The notes under the pieces were generated by a model that ran no database searches, had not been told where the DNA came from, and worked only from the letters and a program-made list of their open reading frames with translations. A stretch of DNA of 64,000 nt from Corynebacterium oculi (GTDB lineage: Bacteria; Actinomycetota; Actinomycetes; Mycobacteriales; Mycobacteriaceae), in contig NZ_LKST01000001.1 of assembly GCF_001412105.1 (NCBI RefSeq), positions 558,001 to 622,000 on the forward strand, written 5' to 3'. Position 1 is the first letter of the stretch; every line of letters starts with the position of its first letter. Positions 37,071 to 45,747 of this stretch are shown piece by piece. The position numbers were made by a program, and so were the translations under genes.

Positions 37071-38461
37071 GGGTGGAATCTCCTTTGCTGGGTGGGGGAG
37101 GCGTGGTTTCTTTGCGCAACGTCCCCTTGTGCAACGTTCCTTTGTACAACCCGCCGAGGACGGCGTTTATTGCGGGGCCCATTGCGCGTCTCGTGGGGCC
37201 GAACCCCCCGGTGGCGGGTTCTGCGTTGTGTGCCGTGCTGGGCACCGCGCTCGGCGTAGCGCCACCAGCCGATAACGATGCCGGTGATAGCGAACACCAG
37301 GAGCGCCCACCCCAGGGGCGCGGTGACGGTGGTGAACACGTATTCGCGGTGCCAGCCCCCGGAGACGAAGGTCTGCGGGGTGAAGAACAGATACGCGGCC
37401 ACCCAGGTGAGCCAATGATGCGCCACGCTGCGGGTCTGGACGGCGGTGAAGAAGAGGGGAATGAGCAGCAGGGAATAATACTTCTGGCCCAAAGAGGAGA
37501 GGAGGAACACCCCGCTGAGCAGCACCGTGGAGGTGGTAACCACCCACAGCAGGGGATCGGTATAGCGCCACCGCAGCAGCACCACCACGCTGATGGCCAC
37601 GCAGGCCGCGATGAGGAGAAAAGCGACGGTGTGCAGCCCGCCCGGCATGGCAAAATACACCGCCTGGCCGCTTAAGGAGGCATTGGCGTAATCGCGTACC
37701 TGGCTCAGGTAGGGGGTGACCTCGGTGAAGTAGCGCTCTGGCTGCTTCATCATCGGCCAGGCCACTAGATTTGAGGCCACGGGGAGTCCGATGGCGGAGA
37801 TAATGGCGGGCCACTGGGCCTTGACCAGGGGCAGGAGGAGGAGCGGGGCGAAGAAGGGCTTAATCACGATGGCCAGCCCCAGCACCACTCCCGCCCACCA
37901 CAACCGATCTCGCAGGAGCAGAGCCATGAAGGCCACCAGCGCCAGGAATAGCAGGCCGTTGATGTTGGAGAAGATCAGGGTGCTGCGCACCGCCTCCGTG
38001 GCGGAGGCCGCCAGGACGGAGACGGGGAAAATCCAGCTGCGAAGCGAAAAGCCAAAGAGGCGGGTGAGCAGGCCGAGCGCGGCGATGATGGCCAGCGCGT
38101 TGGCCACGATGAAGCCCATGCGGGCGGCGCTAAGATCCCCGGCCAGGCCCAGGGGAGAAAGCAGCACGGTGGCGCCGGGGTTGTAGAGATAGTGGGGGTC
38201 TACGTGGGAATAAGTCTCGTTGTACACCACCTGGCCGTCGAGGAACCGGGACAGGGCGCGGTACACCGTGGTGAAATCGTCCGTCTCCGTGCCGGTGGCG
38301 GCCGGGAAACACACCAGATGGATCATCGAGAGGAGGGCCAGCGGCCACGCGATGGGGCGCAGCAGCCGATCCGCGCGCGGTGAGGTGCTCGGGCGTTGCG
38401 AGGTCAGTGGAGAGGACGCCACCCAGGAGGTAGAAAGGCGATCGCGCGGAAGAACAGGCAC
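37067..38461 (-). CDS. aftC: Arabinofuranosyltransferase AftC (GT87 family)
   Basis: 464 residues from the GTG at 38461. Polytopic GT-C glycosyltransferase with about ten membrane spans; uses decaprenyl-phosphoryl-arabinose to place alpha-1,3 branch points in arabinogalactan and lipoarabinomannan. Motif ATGTETDDFTTVYRA in the first extracytoplasmic loop contains the conserved Asp pair of GT87. The gene follows a RibD-like reductase gene, as in C. glutamicum (AftC, cg2077). The C-terminal tail after the last span is Arg/Gln/His-rich and contains a triple 15-nt repeat at 37106-37150. An upstream start at 38587 would overlap the reductase gene. No clear Shine-Dalgarno, so the start is uncertain. 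Confidence 0.88.
   Translation of the reverse strand: MPVLPRDRLSTSWVASSPLTSQRPSTSPRADRLLRPIAWPLALLSMIHLVCFPAATGTETDDFTTVYRALSRFLDGQVVYNETYSHVDPHYLYNPGATVLLSPLGLAGDLSAARMGFIVANALAIIAALGLLTRLFGFSLRSWIFPVSVLAASATEAVRSTLIFSNINGLLFLALVAFMALLLRDRLWWAGVVLGLAIVIKPFFAPLLLLPLVKAQWPAIISAIGLPVASNLVAWPMMKQPERYFTEVTPYLSQVRDYANASLSGQAVYFAMPGGLHTVAFLLIAACVAISVVVLLRWRYTDPLLWVVTTSTVLLSGVFLLSSLGQKYYSLLLIPLFFTAVQTRSVAHHWLTWVAAYLFFTPQTFVSGGWHREYVFTTVTAPLGWALLVFAITGIVIGWWRYAERGAQHGTQRRTRHRGVRPHETRNGPRNKRRPRRVVQRNVAQGDVAQRNHASPTQQRRFHP
37106..37150 (-). repeat. aftC: Three tandem 15-bp repeats in the 3' end of aftC
   Basis: Plus-strand units GTTTCTTTGCGCAAC, GTCCCCTTGTGCAAC and GTTCCTTTGTACAAC follow one another without a gap. 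On the coding strand they encode a degenerate five-residue repeat, VVQRN / VAQGD / VAQRN. The length keeps the reading frame. Confidence 0.85.
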
Positions 38462-38465
38462 CCGA

Positions 38466-39191
38466 TCATCGTACCCAGCCAGGATCAGAAGGGTGTGGGG
38501 CCGCGCGGCGATAGCGCAGAAACATCGTGGAATCCGGGTGCGCAAAGGTGTGTTCCAGCAGCCAGCGCTGAGGCTCGGCGGGGTCACCGTTCACGAGTGC
38601 TCGTTCCACCGAGGAGGTGAGAAAGGGCGCGAGGGTGAGATGGAAGACGTCGATAAGCCGCGCGCTCAGCAACTCCCCGTAGACGCTGGGGCCGCCCTCG
38701 CAGACCACGCGGGGATAGCCGAGGCGATGCAGCTCCGCGAGCACTCGCGAGGGGCGCGGATTGGGGAGGAAGAACAGGCGCGCCCCGGCGCGGTGTAGGG
38801 CCTGGGCTCGGGGAGTGCCGCGATGATCCGGCACGGTAAAAACCAGGGGCGAGACGTCCGCGTGGGTGAAGAACCTGCTGGCGGGGTCAAGATCGAGGGA
38901 GGCGCTCATGGTGGCGATGGGCGGAAGCGGGGCGCGGCCCTCGCCCCGGCGCTGCTCGGCGGCCTCGGCGGAGAGCGCTACTCCGGCGTAATCCTCGCTG
39001 CGCACGGTGGAGGCACCACATAAAACCGCGTCCGACCACTGACGCAAGCGAGCGAGCAGCGCGGCGTCCGTGGGATTGCCCAGCGCGCCCGAGGTGCCGT
39101 GCAGGGTGCAGCTGCCGGTGGGGGTGCTAATGGCGATGGCTCGGTTCTCCGGGACGGAGAGGGGGAGTTGGGGGCCAAGGAGGGATTCCAT
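38466..39191 (-). CDS. RibD-like pyrimidine reductase family protein
   Basis: 241 residues. Resembles the C-terminal (reductase) domain of RibD and M. tuberculosis Rv2671: AISTPTGSCTLHGTSGALGN near the start, DAVLCGASTVRSEDY, and VVCEGGPSVYGELL. It has no deaminase domain. Such proteins bind NADPH and diaminopyrimidine; they may act in riboflavin synthesis or substitute for dihydrofolate reductase. Start at the ATG 39191, or the GTG 39197; neither has a good ribosome binding site. aftC starts 5 nt after the stop, so the two are probably cotranscribed. Confidence 0.88.
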   Translation of the reverse strand: MESLLGPQLPLSVPENRAIAISTPTGSCTLHGTSGALGNPTDAALLARLRQWSDAVLCGASTVRSEDYAGVALSAEAAEQRRGEGRAPLPPIATMSASLDLDPASRFFTHADVSPLVFTVPDHRGTPRAQALHRAGARLFFLPNPRPSRVLAELHRLGYPRVVCEGGPSVYGELLSARLIDVFHLTLAPFLTSSVERALVNGDPAEPQRWLLEHTFAHPDSTMFLRYRRAAPHPSDPGWVR

Positions 39192-39239
39192 GCCCACTAT
39201 GTTTGCACGGTTTCCCTGATTCCCCCGAAAAGAAAACGG

Positions 39240-39312
39240 AGCGGATGACGAGACTCGAACTCGCGACCCTCACCTTGGCAAGGTGATGCGCTACCAACTG
39301 CGCTACATCCGC
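39240..39312 (-). tRNA. tRNA-Gly (GCC), copy 3 (last in the cluster)
   Basis: 73 nt, cloverleaf with acceptor GCGGATG/CATCCGC, T-arm GTTCGAGTC and anticodon loop CTTGCCAAG, giving GCC. CCA is not encoded. Confidence 0.96.
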
Positions 39313-39330
39313 GTGAGGATTACTCCTCCG

Positions 39331-39402
39331 TGCGCGATACTGGGATCGAACCAGTGACCTCTTCCGTGTCAGGGAAGCGCTCTCCCGCTGAGCTAAACGC
39401 GC
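39331..39402 (-). tRNA. tRNA-Val (GAC), copy 2
   Basis: 72 nt, acceptor GCGCGTT against ATCGCGC (one T-T mismatch), T-arm GGTTCGATCCC and anticodon loop CCTGACACG, giving GAC. Confidence 0.95.
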
Positions 39403-39411
39403 TAACTCTTG

Positions 39412-39482
39412 AGGTGGAAACGGGAATCGAACCCGTGTGCACGGTTTTGCAGACCGTTGCCTCACCACTCGGCCATTCCACC
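39412..39482 (-). tRNA. tRNA-Cys (GCA)
   Basis: 71 nt, acceptor GGTGGAA/TTCCACC, T-loop GGTTCGATTCCC, anticodon loop TCTGCAAAA, giving GCA. It splits the two copies of the Val-Gly unit. Confidence 0.96.
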
Positions 39483-39514
39483 GTGGCGTGACCGCCTCAG
39501 GTACGTGGTACCGG

Positions 39515-39587
39515 AGCGGATGACGAGACTCGAACTCGCGACCCTCACCTTGGCAAGGTGATGCGCTACCAACTGCGCTACATCCGC
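39515..39587 (-). tRNA. tRNA-Gly (GCC), copy 2
   Basis: 73 nt, identical to the copy at 39240-39312. Confidence 0.96.
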
Positions 39588-39605
39588 GTGAGGATTACTC
39601 CTCCG

Positions 39606-39677
39606 TGCGCGATACTGGGATCGAACCAGTGACCTCTTCCGTGTCAGGGAAGCGCTCTCCCGCTGAGCTAAACGCGC
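39606..39677 (-). tRNA. tRNA-Val (GAC), copy 1
   Basis: 72 nt, identical to the copy at 39331-39402. Confidence 0.95.
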
Positions 39678-39702
39678 AAGCACTATAAGGGAAATAACCC
39701 GG

Positions 39703-39775
39703 AGCGGATGACGAGACTCGAACTCGCGACCCTCACCTTGGCAAGGTGATGCGCTACCAACTGCGCTACATCCGC
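39703..39775 (-). tRNA. tRNA-Gly (GCC), copy 1 (first in the cluster)
   Basis: 73 nt, identical to the other two Gly genes. Its upstream side has TATACC on the minus strand as a possible -10 near 39800. Confidence 0.96.
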
Positions 39776-40079
39776 ATTGCTCCTCCGCGAAAGCAAGGGG
39801 TATAACCCTGCTCCGCCGTGGTGCGATGACACATTTTATCCCGAGGAGGGCCGGGAAACAAATCGCCTGTTTGACGGGAGATGCGCGCGGGGTACGGGCT
39901 CTTGGGTGTGGGGGCGGCCCCGTAGTGAAGGCGGAACCGATGGTGGCAGCGCGATGCGGCGGCCGGACTGTGGCTGGGGTGGAACCGGGAAATGCTGCAT
40001 GACCTGCAAATTAGGTGGAGTGATCGGCCCCGTGTTAACTTATTCCTCGCAAGCCACACGGCGAGCACAGCAAGTTTAA
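39776..40079 (+). other. 304-bp gap between two tRNA blocks
   Basis: I see no gene. It holds probable divergent promoters: minus-strand TATACC for the six-tRNA cluster near 39800 and plus-strand TTAACTTAT (near 40035-40043) for tRNA-Val. No inverted repeats, integrase remnants or attachment core could be recognised. In C. glutamicum ATCC 13032 the corresponding interval between these tRNAs and the copC-type gene holds the large prophage CGP3 (from memory). Confidence 0.5.
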
Positions 40080-40151
40080 GGTCCCATGGCTCAGTGGAAG
40101 AGCGTTCCGTTCACACCGGAAAGGTCGCTGGTTCGATCCCAGCTGGGACCA
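40080..40151 (+). tRNA. tRNA-Val (CAC)
   Basis: 72 nt, acceptor GGTCCCA/TGGGACC, anticodon loop GTTCACACC, giving CAC, T-arm GGTTCGATCCC. The bases after the discriminator A read CCA, so the 3' CCA may be encoded. Confidence 0.95.
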
Positions 40152-40169
40152 CCACAAGATTAAGAAAAG

Positions 40170-40203
40170 AACCCGCGCTACGGGAAATAGCGCGGGTTTT
40201 TCT
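40170..40203 (+). terminator. Rho-independent terminator after tRNA-Val
   Basis: AACCCGCGCT (40170-40179) pairs perfectly with AGCGCGGGTT (40189-40198) and is followed by TTTTTC. Confidence 0.95.
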
Positions 40204-40383
40204 CGTTTCCGGGTTTCTTTGATGAAGGTGATGCACCGCACGTCCCGGCACGGAACTATCCACCGTGGCGCGCCGACTCCTCCTGCAGGATGCCGCGCCT
40301 GGTTCTTGCCTTTCCGGGGTTTGACGGGCGTGCGGGTATCCTGTTCTCCAACCATGTCGGCACAAAATATGAGGTGAGTATTG

Positions 40384-40959
40384 GTGCGCATTGCTCGTTC
40401 CCGTGTTTCCCGCACGGCGGCCTTGGCCGCGGCGGCGGGGGTGTTCTCCTGGACTGCGGTGGGTGCCCTCTATCCCGAACCGGCGCGCGCTCACGATAGC
40501 GTGATCGCGGCCACCCCGGAGGACGGCGGCACCGTGGAGGAGTTCCCCCGCGGGATCGTCTTGACTTTTTCCGGCATACCCAAGGACACCTTTAATACCC
40601 TGGCCGTGAGCAACACCGAGACCAATGAGGTGCTGTTCTCCCAGGAGCCCACCCTCGACGGGCAGGACGTCAGCGTTACCGTGCCCGAGGACGTCAACCC
40701 AGGCCCGGGGCAATACACCGTGGGCTTCCAGATCACCTCCTCGGATGGCCATGCCACCAGGGGAAAGACCACCTTTAGCGTGGCCGGTGGGGACGCGGAA
40801 GCGGGGGCTTCGGCAAGCGAAGAAAACGAGCAGGAGGAGAACTCTTCCCTTCTCTCCGGGCCCCTGGCGTGGATCGTCGGTGCCCTGGGGGTGCTGGCCA
40901 TGGCGGCGGTTGTGGTGGTCGCCGTGGCGCGGCAACGTCACTTTCCTGATAAGGAGTAA
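40384..40959 (+). CDS. CopC-family periplasmic copper-binding protein with C-terminal anchor
   Basis: 191 residues from a GTG at 40384 with GAGGTGAG upstream. Signal peptide 1-36 ending ARA; the mature protein starts with His (ARAHDSV), which is a CopC Cu(II) ligand. A second ligand pair lies in SSDGHATRG, with an Asp before the His. A CopC beta-barrel occupies about 38-130. A Ser/Glu-rich linker and a membrane span (about 164-186, LAWIVGALGVLAMAAVVVV) follow. Such YcnC/CopC-type proteins bind and shuttle copper outside the membrane. First gene of a three-gene module with a PCuAC protein and a DyP peroxidase. Confidence 0.9.
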   Translation: MRIARSRVSRTAALAAAAGVFSWTAVGALYPEPARAHDSVIAATPEDGGTVEEFPRGIVLTFSGIPKDTFNTLAVSNTETNEVLFSQEPTLDGQDVSVTVPEDVNPGPGQYTVGFQITSSDGHATRGKTTFSVAGGDAEAGASASEENEQEENSSLLSGPLAWIVGALGVLAMAAVVVVAVARQRHFPDKE

Positions 40960-40965
40960 CCCATT

Positions 40966-41547
40966 ATGAAGGCTATGAAGATCGGTGCGGGCGCGATGGC
41001 GCTGGCCCTGGGGCTGTTCGCGGCCGGCTGCTCAAGCAACGATGAGCAATCCACGGCGTCGAGTGCTGCGACGTCGAGCGCCACGGCGTCGGATTCCTCG
41101 CCGAGCGTACGGCTTGACGACGCCGTGGTGAAGGCCAAGGGGGAGGACAACGATATGACCAGTATCTTTGGCACCCTCGTTAACGATACGGATAAGGACA
41201 TCACCGTGGAGTCCTTCACCACCTCCCTTGGCGAGGCGGAGTACCAAATGCACGAGGTGGTAGACGGCGTGATGCGGGAGAAGTCCGGGGGCTTTGAGGT
41301 TCCCGCGCACGGCACCCACGCGCTGCAACCAGGCGGCGATCACATGATGGTGATGGGATACGCGCACCCCGTGGCCGCCGGTGATGAGATCACCGTGACC
41401 CTCACCCTGAGCGATGGTTCCGAGGTGGAGCTTGATCCCATTCCGGTGCGCAGCATCGGCGCGGGCGACGAGAACTACGGCGATCTTGACGGCCAGGGTG
41501 GCCACGAGGACCAGGCTCACGGAGAACACGCGGATCACGCGCACTAG
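40966..41547 (+). CDS. PCuAC copper chaperone lipoprotein
   Basis: 193 residues. Lipobox AAGC with Cys24, so it is a lipoprotein. PCuAC domain (about 45-155) with the Cu(I) motif: His-x10-class Met spacing in QMHEVVDGVM, then PAHGTHAL and GDHMMVMGYAHP. The last 20 residues are His-rich (GHEDQAHGEHADHAH), which could bind extra copper or zinc. AAGGAG precedes the ATG, 6 nt after the CopC gene, so they are one operon. PCuAC proteins deliver copper to cytochrome oxidase in other bacteria; the target here is unproven. Confidence 0.9.
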   Translation: MKAMKIGAGAMALALGLFAAGCSSNDEQSTASSAATSSATASDSSPSVRLDDAVVKAKGEDNDMTSIFGTLVNDTDKDITVESFTTSLGEAEYQMHEVVDGVMREKSGGFEVPAHGTHALQPGGDHMMVMGYAHPVAAGDEITVTLTLSDGSEVELDPIPVRSIGAGDENYGDLDGQGGHEDQAHGEHADHAH

Positions 41548-41595
41548 CACCGAAAAAGTCGCGCACGCGAGGGGCGCGAGGAGGAGGAAGAACCG

Positions 41596-42798
41596 ATGAG
41601 TTCGGTGAGCCGCAGGGGCTTTCTTTCCGGCCTTTCCCTATCCGCCGGGGGATTAGCGCTGGCCGGGTGCCGTTCCACGGAGGCGGGGGAGCCCGAGACC
41701 GCGAGTATGGGAACCGCAGGAGCGGAGACCGTGCCTTTCGACGGCCCCCACCAGGCTGGCATTGCCACGCCCGAGCAGGCCCACCTGAACCTGGTGGCCT
41801 TCAATCTGGTGGAGGGGGCGGATCGGCGCGATCTGCGTCGGCTGCTCACCCTGTGGACGCAGGACGCCCGCGAACTCTGCGTCGGCCGGGCCCCGCGCGG
41901 CAGCCTGGAACCGGAACTGGCCACCCAACCCGCCCGGTTGACGATCACCTGCGGCCTGGGGCCCGGTGCTTTTGATCGAGTGGGCCTGGCCGATCAACGT
42001 CCCTCCTGGCTGGCGCCCATTCCAGAGTTCTCCCAAGATCGCCTGGAGGAGCGCTGGGGGCAGACGGACCTGGTGCTGCAAATCTGTAGTGAAGACCCCC
42101 TCGTGGCGGCCCACGCCATGCGCAACATGGTGCGCTCCGGCTCGGACTACGCCCACGTGGCGTGGTTGCAGCAGGGCTTTGTCTCCGCCGGGAAGCCGGA
42201 GGAAACAAAGCGCAACCTCTTTGGGCAAAAGGACGGCACCGTCAACCCGCGCGGCGAGGAGGAACTGCAAGATCAGGTGTGGATCGACGAGGGTCCGGAG
42301 TGGGCGCGCGGTGGCACCGCGATGGTGGTGCGCCGAATCCAGATGCACATGGACGAGTGGGAAAAGCTCGACCGCACCTCGCGCGAGGAGGTGGTGGGCC
42401 GCACGCTCGACAGCGGAGCCCCGCTCTCCGGCGGCGAGGAACACACCGCCGCGGACTTCCAGGCGCGCGATGAATACGGGCTGCCCACCATCGACGTCAA
42501 TAGCCACATGGCGCGCGCGGTGCCGCCGCGAGAACACCCGGAGCAACGGATCCTGCGGCGGCCCTATAACTGGGATGTGGCCCCCGAACCGGGGGCGGAG
42601 GATCGCTCCAACTCCGGGCAGATCTTCATCTGCTTTCAAAAAGACCCCACCGTTCAGTTCACTCCGATCCAGCGGCGCCTAGACGCGGCGGATCGACTCA
42701 ACCAGTGGATCACCCACATCGGCTCCGCCGTGTACTTTATCCCGCCGGGCACGGGGGAGGGGCGAGGAGATTTTTGGGGAGCGCACCTGCTGGACTAA
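41596..42798 (+). CDS. Dye-decolorizing peroxidase (EfeB/DyP), Tat-exported
   Basis: 400 residues. Tat signal [15 protein letters not shown], with a lipobox LAGC in the same peptide, so it may be a Tat-exported lipoprotein. DyP fold with the hallmark GQKDGT (GxxDG), proximal His in DVNSHMARA and the distal Arg in [10 protein letters not shown]. Binds haem b and uses H2O2; EfeB-type members also take part in iron uptake or haem iron release. GAGGAGGAAG precedes the ATG. The same CopC-PCuAC-DyP order precedes thrS in C. glutamicum. No EfeU permease or EfeO gene lies next to it. Confidence 0.9.
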   Translation: MSSVSRRGFLSGLSLSAGGLALAGCRSTEAGEPETASMGTAGAETVPFDGPHQAGIATPEQAHLNLVAFNLVEGADRRDLRRLLTLWTQDARELCVGRAPRGSLEPELATQPARLTITCGLGPGAFDRVGLADQRPSWLAPIPEFSQDRLEERWGQTDLVLQICSEDPLVAAHAMRNMVRSGSDYAHVAWLQQGFVSAGKPEETKRNLFGQKDGTVNPRGEEELQDQVWIDEGPEWARGGTAMVVRRIQMHMDEWEKLDRTSREEVVGRTLDSGAPLSGGEEHTAADFQARDEYGLPTIDVNSHMARAVPPREHPEQRILRRPYNWDVAPEPGAEDRSNSGQIFICFQKDPTVQFTPIQRRLDAADRLNQWITHIGSAVYFIPPGTGEGRGDFWGAHLLD

Positions 42799-43079
42799 CG
42801 CGGCGGTGCACTGTTTCTATGGCCTTCGGGTACCCCGACGCTGTGCCTCCCCTGGGCTTCCGAGCGGCGGGGCCGCCCCGGCGCTTCATTCCGGGGTTTG
42901 ATCCCCGCCGGGGTATGCTGTGGGCGGATTACTGCCGTGCCGTTCCTAGAACCCCTGAGCACGCCCGTGGCGCACCGGGGGAAAGAACGAGGGCGGATCC
43001 GGCAGCAGTGATTGAGACAACAGCGGGGGCGGCCCGGTATGCCGTCTCCCGCACGAGCGCAAGAAGGAGCGCGGAATAC
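42799..43079 (+). promoter_or_regulatory. thrS: thrS leader region
   Basis: A 281-bp gap with TATGCT (42914-42919) as a possible -10 and a dyad CCGGGGTTTGATCCCCGCCGGGG just before it. The expected 150-nt leader holds a GC-rich dyad GCGGG (43023-43027) / CCCGC (43048-43052) and, at 42990-43003, a sequence with partial resemblance to the T-box core. Regulation by uncharged tRNA is possible but weakly supported. Confidence 0.35.
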
Positions 43080-45128
43080 ATGGTGAACTCTGCCGAGAAA
43101 AGGTCCCTGCTTGTCCCCGCCGGGGTGCCGGTGGGCAAGGCGATGCGGGAGCATGATCTTCCCACCAAGGGGCCGGAGGCCATCGTGTGCGCCCAGGATC
43201 GGCAGGGGAATCTCCGCGATCTTTCCCACGCCCCGGAAACGGATACCGAGTTCTTCCTGGTTCCGGCCAACACGGAGGAGGGGCGCTTTGTGATCCGCCA
43301 CTCCGCCGCCCACGTGCTCGCCCAGGCCGTGCAGCTGGAGTTTCCCGGCACCAAGCTGGGCATCGGCCCGGCCATCGAGAATGGTTTTTATTACGACTTC
43401 GACGCCGCCGAGCCCTTCACCCCGGAGGATCTGCGCACGCTGGAAAAGCGCATGAAGAAGATCATCAAGTCCGGCCAGAGGTTTGAGCGCCGGGTGTGGG
43501 AGTCCCAGCACGAGGCCCGGGAGGCCCTCGCCGCCGAGCCCTACAAGCTCGAACTCATCGAGGATAAGGGCAATGTTGATCCAAACTCGGACGAGGCCGC
43601 CGAGGTGGGCGCCGGTGAACTCACCGCCTATGACAACGTGAATCCCCGCACCGGCGAGGTGGAGTGGTTTGACCTGTGCCGCGGCCCGCACGTGCCCACC
43701 ACCAAGTACATTCCGGCCTTCGCCCTCATGCGCACCTCGGCGGCATATTGGCGAGGCGATCAGAATAACGCCGGCTTGCAGCGCATTTACGGCACGGCCT
43801 GGGAGTCCAAGGAGGCCCTGGACGAGTACCGCACCATGCTGGAGGAGGCGGAGAAGCGCGATCACCGCCGCCTGGGTGCGGAACTGGACTTGTTTAGCTT
43901 CCCCGATGAGATCGGCTCCGGCTTCCCGGTATTCCACCCGGACGGCGGGATCGTGCGTTTTGCCATGGAGGAGCACTCCCGCCAGCGTCACCTGGCGGCC
44001 GGGTACTCCTTTGTGAACACCCCGCACGTGACCAAGGGAGACCTCTTCAAAAAGTCCGGTCACCTGGATTGGTACTCCGAGGGAATGTTCCCCCCCATGC
44101 AACTGGATGCGGAGTACAACGCGGAGGGCCAGGAGACCAAGCCGGGCCAGGACTACTACGTCAAGCCCATGAACTGCCCCATGCACAACCTGGTGTTTGC
44201 CTCCCGGGGGCGCTCCTACCGCGAACTGCCCCTGCGGCTCTTCGAGTTTGGCACCGTGTATCGCTATGAAAAGTCCGGCGTGGTGCACGGGCTGACCCGC
44301 GCCCGCGGCTTCACCCAGGACGACGCGCACATTTACTGCACCGAGGAGCAGTTGGAGCGGGAACTCACCGATGTGCTGGAGTTCATCATCTCCCTGCTGC
44401 GGGACTACGGCCTGGACGATTTCTACCTGGAACTGTCCACCAAGGACCCCAAGAAGTACGTGGGCGATGACGAGGTGTGGGAGCGGGCCACCGGCATTCT
44501 GCGCGAGGTGGCCACCAAGTCCGGCCTGGAACTGGTGCCCGATCCGGCGGGGGCGGCGTTCTATGGGCCGAAGATCTCGGTGCAGGCCCGCGACGCCATC
44601 GGGCGCACCTGGCAGATGTCCACCGTGCAGCTGGACTTTAACCTGCCCGAGCGGTTCAACCTGGAATACACCGCCCCGGACGGCTCCAAGAAGCGCCCGA
44701 TTATGATTCACCGCGCGCTCTTTGGCTCCATCGAGAGGTTCTTCGGCGTGCTCCTGGAACACTATGCCGGTGCTTTCCCCGCGTGGTTGGCCCCTCGGCA
44801 GGTGGTGGGTATCCCGGTGGCCGATGAGTTCGTGCCGCATCTGCGCGAGGTCACCGAGGCCCTGCGCGCCCGGGGCATTCGGGCGGAGGTGGATGCCTCC
44901 GATGACCGCATGCAAAAGAAGATCCGCAACCACACCACCGGCAAGATCCCGTTCATGCTGCTGGCCGGTGGCCGCGATGTGGAGGCCGGGGCGGTGAGCT
45001 TCCGGTTCCTGGACGGCTCCCAGATTAACGGCGTGCCGGTGGCCGAGGCGGTGGAACTCATCGCCGCGTGGGTGGGCGAGCGCAGGAACGATCAACCGAA
45101 TGAGGAACGCCTTGCCGCACGACGATAA
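43080..45128 (+). CDS. thrS: Threonyl-tRNA synthetase
   Basis: 682 residues. TGS domain at the N terminus, editing domain with the [11 protein letters not shown] zinc motif (HxxxH) at about 85-95 and HxxxC-like elements later, the class II core (FELF... [17 protein letters not shown], motif 2; PMNCPMHNL with the zinc Cys) and the anticodon domain ending in [17 protein letters not shown]. Charges tRNA-Thr. The ATG at 43080 has AAGGAG 8 nt upstream. The stop lies inside the HIT gene, overlapping by 29 nt. Confidence 0.97.
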   Translation: MVNSAEKRSLLVPAGVPVGKAMREHDLPTKGPEAIVCAQDRQGNLRDLSHAPETDTEFFLVPANTEEGRFVIRHSAAHVLAQAVQLEFPGTKLGIGPAIENGFYYDFDAAEPFTPEDLRTLEKRMKKIIKSGQRFERRVWESQHEAREALAAEPYKLELIEDKGNVDPNSDEAAEVGAGELTAYDNVNPRTGEVEWFDLCRGPHVPTTKYIPAFALMRTSAAYWRGDQNNAGLQRIYGTAWESKEALDEYRTMLEEAEKRDHRRLGAELDLFSFPDEIGSGFPVFHPDGGIVRFAMEEHSRQRHLAAGYSFVNTPHVTKGDLFKKSGHLDWYSEGMFPPMQLDAEYNAEGQETKPGQDYYVKPMNCPMHNLVFASRGRSYRELPLRLFEFGTVYRYEKSGVVHGLTRARGFTQDDAHIYCTEEQLERELTDVLEFIISLLRDYGLDDFYLELSTKDPKKYVGDDEVWERATGILREVATKSGLELVPDPAGAAFYGPKISVQARDAIGRTWQMSTVQLDFNLPERFNLEYTAPDGSKKRPIMIHRALFGSIERFFGVLLEHYAGAFPAWLAPRQVVGIPVADEFVPHLREVTEALRARGIRAEVDASDDRMQKKIRNHTTGKIPFMLLAGGRDVEAGAVSFRFLDGSQINGVPVAEAVELIAAWVGERRNDQPNEERLAARR

Positions 45129-45747
45129 GGACGCCTGGGTGGATACCGGGGCCGGGGAGCCGGATAGGCTCCAGCGCCTCTGGGCCCCCTACCGCATGAA
45201 CTATGTGGCCTCGGTGGCCTCCACGGGCGCGGAGAATCCCGGGGCGTCGCACGCCGAGGGGCAGGGTGGCACCGATCCCTTCCTGGCCGCCCCCCGGGGC
45301 AGCGATGAGGAGGGGCTCATCGTGGCCCGGGGTAAAAGCGTGTATTGCCTGCTCAACCTCTTTCCCTATAACGCCGGACACATGATGGTGGTGCCGTACC
45401 GCAAGGTGGCGGATCTGGAGGCCCTCACGGAGGCGGAGAGCGCGGAGCTGATGGCCTTCGCCCAGATGGCGGTGCGCACCCTCAAGCGGGTCTCGCGCCC
45501 GCAGGGGATTAATGTGGGCCTGAACCTCGGCCACGGCTCGGGAGGCTCGGTGCGCGATCACCTGCACATGCACGTGGTACCCCGGTGGGCCGGCGATGCC
45601 AACTTCATGACGGTCTTGGCGGGCACCAAGGTGCTCCCGCAGACACTGCGGCACACCCGAGCGCTGCTGGCGGCGGGCTGGGCCGAGATCGCGGCCGAGG
45701 GCGTCGAGAGCCCGGCGCAGAATACCCAGGAGGATTCCCATGCTTAG
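45100..45747 (+). CDS. HIT-family nucleotide hydrolase/transferase
   Basis: 215 residues. The histidine triad HLHMH is in [11 protein letters not shown], preceded by [15 protein letters not shown] sequence ([15 protein letters not shown]). Hydrolyses AMP-type or adenylate substrates; in mycobacteria the homologue (Rv2613c) is an AP4A phosphorylase and lies in the same thrS-pgsA locus. The N-terminal 60 residues include an acidic and Gly/Ala-rich insert. Starts inside thrS by 29 nt; the TTG at 45112 (GAGG upstream) is a possible alternative start. Confidence 0.9.
   Translation: MRNALPHDDKDAWVDTGAGEPDRLQRLWAPYRMNYVASVASTGAENPGASHAEGQGGTDPFLAAPRGSDEEGLIVARGKSVYCLLNLFPYNAGHMMVVPYRKVADLEALTEAESAELMAFAQMAVRTLKRVSRPQGINVGLNLGHGSGGSVRDHLHMHVVPRWAGDANFMTVLAGTKVLPQTLRHTRALLAAGWAEIAAEGVESPAQNTQEDSHA

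Larger units (their letters stand above)
39237..39402 (-). repeat. 166-bp direct repeat, copy A (tRNA-Val + spacer + tRNA-Gly)
   Basis: Every base of 39237-39402 matches 39512-39677, including the 18-nt spacer between the tRNAs. The copies flank the single tRNA-Cys. Confidence 0.95.
39512..39677 (-). repeat. 166-bp direct repeat, copy B
   Basis: Identical to copy A at 39237-39402. The third Gly gene (39703-39775) shares only the Gly part of the repeat. Confidence 0.95.

Noticed and set aside
39777..40079. Open frame of about 100 codons between tRNA blocks
   Set aside because: No ribosome binding site, no known domain, overlaps tRNA promoters.
42795..45095. 766-codon minus-strand open frame opposite thrS
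   Set aside because: Mirror frame of thrS; no recognised domain.
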